DNA of 64,000 nt from Mycolicibacter sp. MU0083. GTDB lineage: Bacteria > Actinomycetota > Actinomycetes > Mycobacteriales > Mycobacteriaceae. The DNA lies in contig NZ_OY726394.1 in assembly GCF_963378075.1 (NCBI RefSeq), positions 4,277,398-4,341,397 of the forward strand. The letters run 5' to 3'. Shown piece by piece: positions 34,023 to 43,244 of the stretch; the stretch's first letter is position 1, and each line of letters begins with the position of its first letter. Both the position numbers and the translations under genes were made by a program. Below the pieces are notes generated by a model. The model did no database searches and was not told the origin of the DNA. It worked only from the letters and a program-made list of their open reading frames with translations.

Positions 34023-34765
34023 CGGCCCCCGCATCCCGTGACCCGGTCTCGTTGGCGGCCAAGGGAATCGAATTGTCCTTCGGCAAGCATCGGGTGTTGC
34101 GCGGGGTCGATCTCGATGTTCCGGCGGGCACCACCGCCGCGGTGATCGGTCCGTCGGGCTCGGGAAAGTCGACCATGCTGCGCACGCTGAACCGGCTGCA
34201 CGAACCCGACGCCGGTGACGTCCTGCTGGGCGGCCGGTCGGTGCTGGCCGACGACCCCGACGAGCTGCGCCAGCGGATCGGCATGGTGTTCCAGCATTTC
34301 AACCTCTTCCCGCACCGCAGTGTCCTGGACAACGTCACGCTGGCCCCGCGCAAGCTGCGGGGGATGTCACCGGACGCCGCCCGCGAACTCGCGCTGGGCC
34401 TGCTGGACCGGGTCGGCCTGCGCAACAAGGCGTCGGCGCGGCCGTCGGCGCTCTCCGGCGGCCAGCAGCAGCGGGTCGCGATCGCCCGGGCGTTGGCGAT
34501 GCAGCCGCAGGTGATGCTCTTCGACGAGGCGACGTCGGCACTGGACCCGGAGTTGGTGAAGGGGATTCTGGCGTTGATCGCCGAGCTCGGCGCCGACGGC
34601 ATGACGATGGTGGTGGTCACCCATGAGATGGGCTTCGCCCGGTCGGCGTCGGACACCGTGGTGTTCATGGATCGCGGCCGGGTGGTGGAGTCCGGACCAC
34701 CCGATCGGATCTTCGCCGGCGCGGAGACCGAGCGGCTGCAGAAGTTCCTGTCCCAGGTGTTGTGA
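34019..34765 (+). CDS. Amino-acid ABC transporter ATP-binding protein
   Basis: A 248-residue ATPase of the GlnQ/HisP class. Walker A is GPSGSGKST, the Q loop VFQHFNLFPHRS, the signature LSGGQQQR, Walker B VMLFDEATSALDPE, and the switch His is in VVVTHEMGFA. GTG 34019 overlaps the fused permease stop by 4 bp (GTGA), so the two genes encode one importer. No further transporter gene follows. Confidence 0.95.
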   Translation: MTAPASRDPVSLAAKGIELSFGKHRVLRGVDLDVPAGTTAAVIGPSGSGKSTMLRTLNRLHEPDAGDVLLGGRSVLADDPDELRQRIGMVFQHFNLFPHRSVLDNVTLAPRKLRGMSPDAARELALGLLDRVGLRNKASARPSALSGGQQQRVAIARALAMQPQVMLFDEATSALDPELVKGILALIAELGADGMTMVVVTHEMGFARSASDTVVFMDRGRVVESGPPDRIFAGAETERLQKFLSQVL

Positions 34766-34822
34766 TAGCCGGTTTGCCGACCCATCACCCCTAGTCGGGA
34801 CCACCGGTTAGACTGGCGAACT

Positions 34823-35335
34823 ATGACGGAGGGCACAGACGATACGCCGCAGGTGACGGCGATCGCGGAAGGCTTGCACCGTTCGCTGTCCAAACTCTTC
34901 TCGATCTTGCGACGCGGTGACATCAATCAGGGCACACCCACCGGCGAGCTGACGCTGGCGCAGTTGTCGATCCTGATCACGCTGCTGGACCGGGGCCCCA
35001 TCCGGATGACGGAATTGGCCGCCCACGAGCGGGTCCGCACGCCCACCACCACCGTGGCGATCCGGCGCCTGGAGAAGATCGGTCTGGTCAAGCGCAGCCG
35101 CGATCCGTCGGATCTGCGGGCCGTCCTGGTCGACATCACCCCGGAGGGGTTGGCCAGCCATCGCGAATCACTGGCCAACCGGCATTCGGCGCTGGCGGCC
35201 ATGCTGAGCAAACTCAGCCCGGAGGATCTGGACACCCTGACCCGGGCGCTGGAACCGCTGGAGCGGCTGGCCACCTGCGACGCGGTCGAGACCCGCTCGG
35301 CCGAAGACACCGACTGCGCCGCGGATTGCCCCTGA
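34823..35335 (+). CDS. MarR-family transcriptional regulator (Rv0042c homolog)
   Basis: A 170-residue winged-helix dimer. The DNA-binding region is LTLAQLSILITLLDRGPIRMTELAAHERVRTPTTTVAIRRLEKIGLVKR with the wing RDPSDLRAVLVDITPEG. Flanking helices form the dimer interface. The short C-tail TRSAEDTDCAADCP has two Cys residues that could sense oxidation, as some MarR proteins do, though this is a guess. Its stop overlaps the SDR start by one base (TGATG), so the dehydrogenase is a likely co-transcribed target. Confidence 0.92.
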   Translation: MTEGTDDTPQVTAIAEGLHRSLSKLFSILRRGDINQGTPTGELTLAQLSILITLLDRGPIRMTELAAHERVRTPTTTVAIRRLEKIGLVKRSRDPSDLRAVLVDITPEGLASHRESLANRHSALAAMLSKLSPEDLDTLTRALEPLERLATCDAVETRSAEDTDCAADCP

Positions 35336-36000
35336 TGCCGACCGCGTTGATCACCGGCGCCGGCGGCGGGATCGGTTCGGCGATAGCGGCGGCGCTGGCG
35401 CCCACCCACACCCTGCTGTTGGCCGGTCGGCCGACCGCACGCCTGGATGCGGTGGCCGAGGAGTTGGGCGCCACCACCTGGCCGATGGATCTGTCCGACA
35501 CCGACGGGATCGAGGCGGCCACCGAGATCGTCGACGAACTCGACGTGCTGGTGCACAACGCCGGGGTGATGCTGCCCGGCGCCACCGGGGAGTCCTACCT
35601 CGAGGAGTGGCGGGCCACCTTCGAAGTGAACGTTTTCGGCGCGGTCGCACTGACGCTGGCACTGCTGCCCGCGTTGCGGGCCGCCCGCGGACAGGTGGTC
35701 TTCATCAACTCCGGTGCCGGGCAGAAGGTTTCACCCGGCATGGCGTCGTATTCGGCCAGTAAGTTCGCGCTGCGGGCGTTTGCGGACTCGCTGCGTGCCG
35801 ACGAGCCGACACTGCGCGTCACCACGGTCTATCCCGGCCGGGTCGACACCGAGATGCAACGGGACCTGGTCGCCTACGAGGGCGGCGAGTACGACCCGGC
35901 CCGCTTCCTGCGTGCCGAGACCGTCGCCGAAGCGGTGGCCCACGCCGTCCGCACACCGGCCGACGCGCACCTGCACGAACTGGTGCTCCGGCCGCGCTAG
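35335..36000 (+). CDS. Short-chain dehydrogenase/reductase
   Basis: A 221-residue classical SDR. The cofactor loop is TGAGGGIGSAIA, NAG is in VLVHNAGVM, and the catalytic set Ser-Tyr-Lys is in INSGAG...YSASKFALR. The Arg in LAGRPTARLD after strand 2 favours NADP(H). It is similar to small SDRs that lack the longer substrate lid. It begins at ATG 35335 inside the MarR stop and ends overlapping the convergent leuS stop by 4 bp. Substrate unknown. Confidence 0.92.
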   Translation: MPTALITGAGGGIGSAIAAALAPTHTLLLAGRPTARLDAVAEELGATTWPMDLSDTDGIEAATEIVDELDVLVHNAGVMLPGATGESYLEEWRATFEVNVFGAVALTLALLPALRAARGQVVFINSGAGQKVSPGMASYSASKFALRAFADSLRADEPTLRVTTVYPGRVDTEMQRDLVAYEGGEYDPARFLRAETVAEAVAHAVRTPADAHLHELVLRPR

Positions 36001-38873
36001 ATCACCAGGTTCACCAGCCGGCCGGGAACCACGATCACCTTCTTCGGCTCGGCACCGGCCAGGAACGCCTGCACCTTCTCGTCGGCCAGCGCCGCCGCCT
36101 TGATGGCATCGGAGTCGGCGTCGGCGGCCACCGTCACCAGTCCCCGCTTCTTGCCGTTGACCTGGACCGGGTACTCCACGGTGTCGGTGACCAGGTAGGC
36201 CGGGTCGGCCACCGGGAAGGGTCCGTGCGCCAGTGAGGTCTGGTGGCCCAGCCGCCGCCACAGTTCCTCCGCGAGGTGCGGTGCCAGCGGTGCGATCATC
36301 AGGGCCAATGGTTCGACGGCCGCCCGCGGAGCCCCGTCGCGGTGCTGCTTGGTCAGGTGGTTGGTGTACTCGATCAACTTGGCGGCGGCGGTGTTGTTGC
36401 GCAGTGCAGCATAGTCTTCCGATACCCCGACGATGGTGCGGTGCAGGAGGCGCAGCGTCTCGGTGTCCGGTTCGTCGTCGAGGACCCGGGTGTCGCCGGT
36501 CTCCTCGTCGACGACCAGTCGCCAGACCCGCTGCAGGAAGCGGTGGGCGCCGACGACGTCCTTGGTGGCCCATGGCCGCGACATCTCCAGCGGGCCCATC
36601 GACATCTCGTAGACCCGCAGGGTGTCCGCGCCGTAGGTTTCGCAGATCTCGTCCGGTGACACCGAATTCTTCAGGCTCTTACCCATTTTGCCGTATTCGG
36701 CGAAGACCTCGATCTCGCCGTCGGAGCCCGGGAGGTAGAACTTCCCGTCCCGTTCCACGACGTCTGCCGCGGGCACATACGAGCCGCGGGCGTCGGTGTA
36801 GGCGGCGGCCTGGATGTAGCCCTGGTTGACCAGGCGGCGGTACGGCTCGCGGGAACTGACGTGCCCGAGGTCGTAGAGCACCTTGTGCCAGAACCGGGAG
36901 TACAGCAGGTGCAGCACCGCGTGTTCGACGCCGCCGACGTAGAGATCCACCCCGCCGGGATCGTCGGGCCCGTGCTCGGCAGGCCGCGGGCCCATCCAGT
37001 ACGCCTCGTTCTCCGGGGCGCAGAACCGTTCGCTGTTGTGCGGGTCGGTGTAACGCAGTTCGTACCAGGAACTTCCGGCCCATTGCGGCATGACGTTGGT
37101 GTCGCGGGTGTAGGACTTCAGGCCGTCGCCGAGATCCAGTTCGACGTGCACCCAGTCGGTGGCCTTGGCCAGCGGCGGCGACGGCTCACTGTCCGCGTCG
37201 TCGGGATCGAACAGCACCGGCGAGTAGTCCTGCACCTCGGGCAGTTCGACCGGCAGCGCGGCCGAGTCCAGCGCGTGCGCGCGCCCGTCGGCGTCGTAGA
37301 CGATCGGGAAGGGTTCGCCCCAGTACCGTTGCCGGGCGAAAAGCCAGTCCCGCAACTTGTATTCGATGCGCGCCCAGCCGCGGCCCTCGGCCTCCAGCCG
37401 ACGTGTCATGGCCTCCTTGGCATCGCCGACGCTCATGCCGTCCAGCGGGCCGGAGTTGACCAGGGTGCCGTCGCCGGCATAGGCGGACTCCGAAATGTCG
37501 CCACCGGCGATGACTTCCACGACGGGAAGCCCGAATTCCGCGGCGAACTCCCAGTCCCGCTGGTCGTGGCCGGGCACCGCCATGATCGCGCCGGTGCCGT
37601 AGCCGGCCAGCACGTAGTCGGCGATGAAGATCGGCACCTGCTGCCCGTTCGCCGGGTTGGTGGCGTAACTGCCCAGGAACACACCGGTTTTGGCTTTGTT
37701 CTCCTGGCGTTCCAGGTCGGATTTCGCCGCGATCGCCTTGCGGTAGTCGGCGACCGCCGCGGCGGGACTGGCCGCGCCGAACGTCCAACGGGGGTCGACT
37801 CCGGCCGGCCACGCGTCGACGGTCAGCCGGTCGACCAGCTCGTGCTCGGGTGCCAGCACCAGGTAGCTGGCGCCGAACAGCGTGTCGGGGCGGGTGGTGA
37901 ACACCTCGATGTCGGCGTCGGCACCGTCGGTGGTGGTCGCGGCGAACAGCGCCGCCGCACCGGTGGAACGCCCGATCCAGTTGCGCTGCATGGTCTTGAC
38001 CTTCTCCGGCCAGTCCAGCACGTCGAGGTCGTCGAGCAGGCGATCCGAGTAGGCGGTGATGCGCATCATCCACTGCCGCAACCGCTTCCGGAACACCGGG
38101 AAGTTGCCGCGGTCGCTGCGGCCGTCGGCGGTGACCTCCTCGTTGGCGAGCACGGTGCCCAGCCCGGGGCACCAGTTGACCATCGAATCGGAGCGGTAGA
38201 CCAGTCGGTAGCCGTCGATGACGTCGGCGCGTTCACCGGCCGACAGCGCCGACCAGTCCCGGCCGTCCTCGAGGGTGCGGGTTCCGGCGTCGAGTTCGGC
38301 GATCAGGTCCGCGATCGGGCGCGCCCGCTGCGCGGTGGTGTCGAACCAGGCGTTGTAGATCTGCAGGAAGATCCACTGGGTCCAGGTGTAGAAGTCGACG
38401 TCGGTGGTGGAGAAGCTCCGGCGGCGGTCGTGTCCGAGACCGAGCCGACGCAGTTGCCGGCGGAAGTTCTCGATATTGGCCTCGGTGCGGATCCGCGGGT
38501 GGGTGCCGGTCTGCACCGCGTACTGCTCGGCGGGCAGACCGAACGCGTCGAAACCCAACGCGTGCAGCACATTGTGGCCGGTCATCCGGAAGTAGCGCGC
38601 GTAGACGTCGGTGGCGATATAGCCCAGCGGGTGCCCGACATGCAGGCCGTCGCCGGACGGGTAGGGGAACATGTCCTGGACGAACACCTTGTCCGCGGGC
38701 ACCGTCGAGCCGTCCGTGGGTGCCAACGAGCCGACCGGGTTGGCGACGTCGAACGTGCCCGCCTGCTCCCAGTGGTCCTGCCAAGCGCCTTCGATGCGCC
38801 CGGCGAGCGTCGCGGTGTAGCGATGCCGGGGTGCGGTGTCGCCGGATGCCTGGGTGGTCGGGGCTTCGTTCAC
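35997..38873 (-). CDS. leuS: Leucyl-tRNA synthetase
   Basis: Class I synthetase charging tRNA-Leu, with an editing domain (CP1). The 958 residues match the mycobacterial enzyme. HIGH is HVGHPLGY, KMSKS is KMGKSLKNS, and the editing region includes GTGAIMAVPGHDQRDWEFA. The C-terminal domain ends VVPGRLVNLVI. GTG 38873 (VNEAPTTQASGD) was chosen by comparison with M. tuberculosis; GTG 38915 is also open. A second aldehyde-like feature is not seen. It is convergent with the SDR and divergent from mtc28. Confidence 0.96.
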   Translation of the reverse strand: MNEAPTTQASGDTAPRHRYTATLAGRIEGAWQDHWEQAGTFDVANPVGSLAPTDGSTVPADKVFVQDMFPYPSGDGLHVGHPLGYIATDVYARYFRMTGHNVLHALGFDAFGLPAEQYAVQTGTHPRIRTEANIENFRRQLRRLGLGHDRRRSFSTTDVDFYTWTQWIFLQIYNAWFDTTAQRARPIADLIAELDAGTRTLEDGRDWSALSAGERADVIDGYRLVYRSDSMVNWCPGLGTVLANEEVTADGRSDRGNFPVFRKRLRQWMMRITAYSDRLLDDLDVLDWPEKVKTMQRNWIGRSTGAAALFAATTTDGADADIEVFTTRPDTLFGASYLVLAPEHELVDRLTVDAWPAGVDPRWTFGAASPAAAVADYRKAIAAKSDLERQENKAKTGVFLGSYATNPANGQQVPIFIADYVLAGYGTGAIMAVPGHDQRDWEFAAEFGLPVVEVIAGGDISESAYAGDGTLVNSGPLDGMSVGDAKEAMTRRLEAEGRGWARIEYKLRDWLFARQRYWGEPFPIVYDADGRAHALDSAALPVELPEVQDYSPVLFDPDDADSEPSPPLAKATDWVHVELDLGDGLKSYTRDTNVMPQWAGSSWYELRYTDPHNSERFCAPENEAYWMGPRPAEHGPDDPGGVDLYVGGVEHAVLHLLYSRFWHKVLYDLGHVSSREPYRRLVNQGYIQAAAYTDARGSYVPAADVVERDGKFYLPGSDGEIEVFAEYGKMGKSLKNSVSPDEICETYGADTLRVYEMSMGPLEMSRPWATKDVVGAHRFLQRVWRLVVDEETGDTRVLDDEPDTETLRLLHRTIVGVSEDYAALRNNTAAAKLIEYTNHLTKQHRDGAPRAAVEPLALMIAPLAPHLAEELWRRLGHQTSLAHGPFPVADPAYLVTDTVEYPVQVNGKKRGLVTVAADADSDAIKAAALADEKVQAFLAGAEPKKVIVVPGRLVNLVI

Positions 38874-39057
38874 CTCAACAGGGTAAAGGGCGCGCTGAGC
38901 GGGTCCGCTCGCCACAGCTTGGTATCGGTTGGATTGCGGCTCGATGAGGGCTTCGTTCCAGGTCGGTTGCAGCGCTAGCGGGGCGCCTCACCTGCTGGAT
39001 ACCGTCAATCCACGGCCGCTCAGCGCCGCTCGGCCAGTCCTGGAAGGACCTCTGGAG

Positions 39058-39930
39058 ATGACGAACACCGTGCGTCGATGGCAGCTCGTGGCGAGCTGCG
39101 CCGCCATCGCGGCAGCGGGCCTGGGCGCGATACCCACCGCGGCCGCCGACCCGTCGGTCCCCGGACCGACGAACCCGTACGGGCCGGCCGCCCAGGCCGC
39201 GGCGGTGCCGGTCACCGCGCCGCTGCCCGCGGCGCCGCGCCCCATGGCACCACTGCCCGCTCCCCTCCCGCGGGCCGCCGACGCCCCGGCTCCCCCGAGC
39301 GCGGCGCTGCCGGCGACGTCGGGCACCCTGCGGGACTACTTCGCGGCCAAGAAGGTGCAGTTGGAACCGCAGCAGGCGGCGGGCTTCACCGCGTTCAACA
39401 TCACCCTGCCGATGCCCAGGGGCTGGACCCACGTGCCCGACCCCAACGTCCCCGACGCGTTCGCGGTGATCGCCGATCGCCGCAGCGGGTCGCTGTACAC
39501 CCCCAACGCGCAGGTCGTGGTCTACCGCCTGGTCGGACAGTTCGATCCCCGCGAGGCCATCACCCACGGATTCGTCGACAGTCAGAACGAGATGGCCTGG
39601 CAGACCACCAACGCGTCGCTCAACGATTTCAACGGGTTCCCGTCGGCGGTGATCGAAGGGACCTACCGCGATGCCGACATGACGCTGAACACCTCCCGCC
39701 GGCATGTGATCGTCCCGACCTCCGACTCCGCCTACCTGGTCTCGTTGACCGTCACCACCGGGGCCGGTCGGGCGATCGGCAACGCGCCGGCCACCGACGG
39801 CATCATCAACGGCTTCCGGGTCGAAGTACCCGGGGTGGGCCCGCAGCCGCCGACCCCGCCGGCCCCGCCCGCGCCGCCGTTGCCGCCGGCCTCGGCGCGA
39901 ATCCAGCACCAGGTGGGTACCACCGACTGA
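39058..39930 (+). CDS. mtc28: Proline-rich 28-kDa antigen homolog (Mtc28, LpqN family)
   Basis: Secreted protein of 290 residues, homologous to M. tuberculosis Rv0040c (Mtc28), a known antigen. A signal peptide (LVASCAAIAAAGLGAIPTAAA) is followed by a Pro/Ala-rich segment to about residue 95. A folded LpqN/LpqT-like domain follows (MPRGWTHVPDPNVPDAFAVIADRRSG ending VTTGAGRAIGNAPATDGIINGF), then a Pro-rich tail. GGAAGGA at about 39042 supports ATG 39058. Family members interact with envelope proteins, but the precise role is not established. Confidence 0.9.
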   Translation: MTNTVRRWQLVASCAAIAAAGLGAIPTAAADPSVPGPTNPYGPAAQAAAVPVTAPLPAAPRPMAPLPAPLPRAADAPAPPSAALPATSGTLRDYFAAKKVQLEPQQAAGFTAFNITLPMPRGWTHVPDPNVPDAFAVIADRRSGSLYTPNAQVVVYRLVGQFDPREAITHGFVDSQNEMAWQTTNASLNDFNGFPSAVIEGTYRDADMTLNTSRRHVIVPTSDSAYLVSLTVTTGAGRAIGNAPATDGIINGFRVEVPGVGPQPPTPPAPPAPPLPPASARIQHQVGTTD

Positions 39931-39954
39931 CCGCGCGCTCGTATTGTGAAGCCC

Positions 39955-40407
39955 ATGCAGATCATGGGTGTCTTGTGCCTGGTTGCAGCGGTGGTGTCGT
40001 TGGGGTTCGGCGTGCGCACCCTGGTGCGGCCGCTCACCGGTGACCCGGAACAACTGGTGTTGCGCGCGGTGGCCCCGGCCCAGATCGCCGTCGGCGTGAT
40101 CCTGGCGGCCGGCGGTGTGCTGGTCTTGACCCAGCCCGGCTCGGTGGCACTGCTGGCGCTGATCATCTCGATCACCGGGGCGCTGGGCACCCTGGCGGCC
40201 GGTGCCTGGCAGGGTGCCCGTTACGCCGCCCGGCTCTCCGCTCAAGCGGCGGCGGCCCCGGCCGGCGGCTGCTGCGGGCAGGCCTGCGGTTGCGGGGACG
40301 CCGCGCCGGTGGCCGAGGCGGGCTGCGGGGCGGGTTGCGGTTGCGGGGACACCGCGCCGCCGCCGGAGCCTGCCTCCGGGTGCGGCAGCGGTTGCGGCTG
40401 CGGCTAA
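39955..40407 (+). CDS. Small membrane protein with Cys-rich tail (Rv0039c-like)
   Basis: A 150-residue protein. Three hydrophobic segments (MGVLCLVAAVVSLGFGV, AQIAVGVILAAGGVLVL and LLALIISITGALGTLAA) occupy residues 1-85, as in the Rv0039c-type membrane protein at this locus. The last 50 residues are unusual: three blocks rich in CGxGCGCG (CCGQACGCGD, GCGAGCGCGD, GCGSGCGCG) with about 16 cysteines, suggesting metal binding or disulfide formation. ATG 39955 was chosen; GTG 39946 is a possible start, and neither has a clear ribosome site. Function unknown. Confidence 0.8.
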   Translation: MQIMGVLCLVAAVVSLGFGVRTLVRPLTGDPEQLVLRAVAPAQIAVGVILAAGGVLVLTQPGSVALLALIISITGALGTLAAGAWQGARYAARLSAQAAAAPAGGCCGQACGCGDAAPVAEAGCGAGCGCGDTAPPPEPASGCGSGCGCG

Positions 40408-40429
40408 GACACCGGGGGCCGTCGCGGCG

Positions 40430-41044
40430 TCAGTTGCGGCTGATGTCGATCGGGTGGGTGGCCAGCAGCGACGTCGGCCAGGGCTGACGGCGCAGCGCCC
40501 GGCCCCACAGGTCGACCCGCGGCGGCACCATCACATCCGAGGGCAGCGCCGACAGCACGATCCAGTCGTCGCGCTCGATCTCCCCTTCGAGCTGGCCGAT
40601 GGTCCAGCCGGCGTAACCGGCGAAGATCCGGACGGCTTCCACGTGCGGTGAGATGGCGTCGGGTTCGGCGTCCAGATCGACCATCACCATGCGCCCGTCG
40701 ATGTGCCGCAGTCCGGGCACGCCGTGGGCTTCCGTGCCGACCCGGAGCAAGCCCACGCAGAGCGCGGCATCGCGTTTCACCGGGCCCCCGATGAACATCG
40801 TCTTGGGTTTGGCGGCCAGATCGGCCCACTGCGGCAGCACGTTGTAGACGGCGGTCTCGCTGGGACGGTTGAGCACCACACCCAACGTGCCGCCGTCGTT
40901 GTGTTCGACGACATAGATCACCGTGCGCCGGAACGTGGGTTCGAGCAGATCGGTGTTGGCCAACAACAGCGTGCCGGCCCGTACCCGGTGCGCGGCCGGC
41001 GCGACGAACTGTTCGGCGTCCTCGGGTTCTTCGGGTTGGGCCAC
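40430..41044 (-). CDS. YqgE/AlgH family protein (Rv0038 homolog)
   Basis: A 204-residue member of the YqgE/AlgH (DUF179) family. Conserved blocks are GTLLLANTDLLEPTFRRTV, VEHNDGGTLGVVLNRPSE, FIGGPVKRDAALC and RIFAGYAGWTIGQLEGEI. Despite wide conservation, no biochemical role is settled. The start is taken as GTG 41044, since there is no in-frame ATG and the product then aligns with Rv0038. It is convergent with the Cys-rich gene and divergent from the MFS gene. Confidence 0.93.
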   Translation of the reverse strand: MAQPEEPEDAEQFVAPAAHRVRAGTLLLANTDLLEPTFRRTVIYVVEHNDGGTLGVVLNRPSETAVYNVLPQWADLAAKPKTMFIGGPVKRDAALCVGLLRVGTEAHGVPGLRHIDGRMVMVDLDAEPDAISPHVEAVRIFAGYAGWTIGQLEGEIERDDWIVLSALPSDVMVPPRVDLWGRALRRQPWPTSLLATHPIDISRN

Positions 41045-41174
41045 GTTCCCATCATGGCACCCACCGAACCCATCCGTCCCGGCCTGTGCCGAACGTCGGG
41101 GCAATCCCGGAAGATTTGTACCCTGGTCTGGGGCCGGTGCCGCACCGCCGCCCGAGGCTGGAAGAGGTTCAGTG

Positions 41175-42461
41175 GTGGACGCTCGCGTACCTGCATCGCT
41201 GTGGCGGGCTGTGCGCGCGATGACCGAGTTCCGCCGCCTGCTGGAGTTGCGGGCCGCCAGCCAATTCGGCGACGGACTGTTCCAGGCCGGGCTGGCCGGC
41301 GCGCTGTTGTTCAACCCCGACCGGGCCGCGTCGCCGTGGGCGATCGCGGGGGCGTTCACCGTGTTGTTTCTGCCGTATTCGGTGCTGGGCCCGTTCGCCG
41401 GGGCCCTGCTGGACCGCTGGGACCGCCGCATGGTGCTGGTGGTGGCCAACCTCGCCCGACTGCTGCTGGTGCTGGGGATCGCGGCCCTGCTGGCCTACGG
41501 CGCCGGCGATCTCCCGGTGTTGTGTGCGGCGCTGATCGCCAACGGGTTCACCCGGTTCATCGCCTCGGGGCTGTCGGCGGCGCTGCCGCACGTGGTCCCG
41601 CGCGCTCAGGTGGTGACGATGAACGCGGTGGCCAGTGCGACCGGGGCGGTGGCGGCCTTCCTGGGCGCCAACTTCATGCTGGTGCCGCGCTGGGTGGTGG
41701 GCGCCGACGATCGGGGCGCGGCCTCGATCATCGCGGCGGTCGCCCTGCCGGTGGCGTTGGCCCTGGTGCTCTCGCTGCGCTTCCCCGCCCATGTCCTGGG
41801 GCCCGACGACACCAAACGCGCCATCCACGGCTCGGTGCTCTACGCGGTGACGACCGGCTGGCTGCACGGCATCCGGACGGTGCGTACCCGGCCCACGGTG
41901 GCCGCCACGCTGTCCGGGCTGGCCGCACACCGGATGGCCTTCGGGATCAACACCCTGCTGGTGCTGGTGCTGGTGCGGCACGTCGGTGAGCATTCGGTGG
42001 CCGGCCTGGGAACCACCGCGTTGTTCGTCGCCGCGGCCGGGGCGGGATCGTTTCTGGCCACCGTGCTGACACCGCCGGCGGTACAGCGGTGGGGGCGCTA
42101 CGCCACCGCCAACGGTGCACTGGCGGCGGGCGCACTGATCCAGCTGGCCACCATCGGCCTGTATCTGCCGGTGCTGCTGGCCTGCGGATTCCTGCTGGGC
42201 GTGGCCGGGCAGGTGGTCAAACTCTGCGCCGACACCGCCATGCAGGTCGACGTCGACGACGCGCTGCGCGGCCACGTGTTCGCGGTTCAGGACTCGGTGT
42301 TCTGGGTGTCGTTCATCGTCGCGGTCGGTGCCGCGGCGGCGACGGTGCCCGCCGACGGGCAGGCTCCGGGCCTGATCGTGGCGGCGGCGGTGCTGTACCT
42401 GGCCGGATTGGCCGGCCACGCGCTGGCCGGGCGGCAAGGCGAGCCGGCGGGCATAAGGTAG
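41175..42461 (+). CDS. MFS transporter (Rv0037c homolog)
   Basis: A roughly 428-residue major facilitator with 11-12 hydrophobic helices. The loop GALLDRWDRRMVLVVANLAR fits MFS motif A between helices 2 and 3; TLSGLAAHRMAFGINTLLVLVLVRHV lies at the start of the second half. It resembles M. tuberculosis Rv0037c. GAAGAGG at 41161 favours GTG 41175 (or the adjacent GTG 41172); ATG 41220 would trim 15 residues. Substrate unknown. The next gene follows 5 bp later, likely co-transcribed. Confidence 0.9.
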   Translation: MDARVPASLWRAVRAMTEFRRLLELRAASQFGDGLFQAGLAGALLFNPDRAASPWAIAGAFTVLFLPYSVLGPFAGALLDRWDRRMVLVVANLARLLLVLGIAALLAYGAGDLPVLCAALIANGFTRFIASGLSAALPHVVPRAQVVTMNAVASATGAVAAFLGANFMLVPRWVVGADDRGAASIIAAVALPVALALVLSLRFPAHVLGPDDTKRAIHGSVLYAVTTGWLHGIRTVRTRPTVAATLSGLAAHRMAFGINTLLVLVLVRHVGEHSVAGLGTTALFVAAAGAGSFLATVLTPPAVQRWGRYATANGALAAGALIQLATIGLYLPVLLACGFLLGVAGQVVKLCADTAMQVDVDDALRGHVFAVQDSVFWVSFIVAVGAAAATVPADGQAPGLIVAAAVLYLAGLAGHALAGRQGEPAGIR

Positions 42462-42466
42462 CGGAC

Positions 42467-43240
42467 ATGGCCGATATCGGATCGATCGTCGCCGACCTGA
42501 GTGCCGAGAGCGACGAACTCGACGCACTGGTGGCGCCCCTGACCGACAGCCAGTGGGGGGCGCCCACTCCGGCGCCGGGCTGGTCGATCGCCCACCAGAT
42601 CGGTCATCTGCTGTGGACGGACCGGATGTCGCTGACCGCGATCGTCGATGAGGCCGGCTTCGACGACGCGCAGGCCGCGGCGATGCAGAATCCGACGGGT
42701 TTCGTCGACGAGGCCGCCGCCGAGCTCGCCGGCCTGCCGCCCGCGGAACTGTTGGCCGATTGGCGGTCCACCCGGGCCGGACTGCACGAGGCCCTGCTCG
42801 GCGTCGCCGACGGCCGCAAGCTGCCGTGGTTCGGTCCGCCGATGGGCGCGGCCTCGATGGCCACCGCCCGATTAATGGAGACCTGGGCGCACGGTCTTGA
42901 TGTGGCCGACGCACTGGGGGTGCGCCGGCGTGCCGGCGCGCGGTTGCGTTCGATCGCACACCTGGGGGTGCGGACCCGGGATTTCGCATTCACCGTGCAT
43001 GACCTGACGCCGCCGGCGGAACCGTTTCACGTGGAACTGCACGCCCCCGGCGGCGGGGTCTGGGCGTGGGGTCCGGTGACCGCCGCGCAGCGGGTGACCG
43101 GTAGCGCCGAAGACTTCTGTTTCCTGGTCACCCAGCGGCGGGCACTGGCGGATCTGGATGTCACGGCCCACGGCGAGGACGCCCAGCGCTGGCTGGAGAT
43201 CGCCCAAGCCTTCGCGGGGCCACCCGGCGCCGGGCGCTAA
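42467..43240 (+). CDS. Maleylpyruvate isomerase/DinB-like mycothiol-dependent family protein (Rv0036c homolog)
   Basis: A 257-residue protein of the DinB-like, MDMPI N-terminal superfamily. The helical bundle shows APGWSIAHQIGHLLWTDRMS, with His residues typical of the metal site, and LMETWAHGLDVADALGV, giving the third ligand. The C-terminal domain is beta-rich (FHVELHAPGGGVWAWGP). Relatives use mycothiol as cofactor, but activity is known for few. It begins 5 bp after the MFS gene. It is the last gene collinear with the M. tuberculosis Rv0036c-Rv0058 block. Confidence 0.88.
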   Translation: MADIGSIVADLSAESDELDALVAPLTDSQWGAPTPAPGWSIAHQIGHLLWTDRMSLTAIVDEAGFDDAQAAAMQNPTGFVDEAAAELAGLPPAELLADWRSTRAGLHEALLGVADGRKLPWFGPPMGAASMATARLMETWAHGLDVADALGVRRRAGARLRSIAHLGVRTRDFAFTVHDLTPPAEPFHVELHAPGGGVWAWGPVTAAQRVTGSAEDFCFLVTQRRALADLDVTAHGEDAQRWLEIAQAFAGPPGAGR

Positions 43241-43244
43241 CGGC

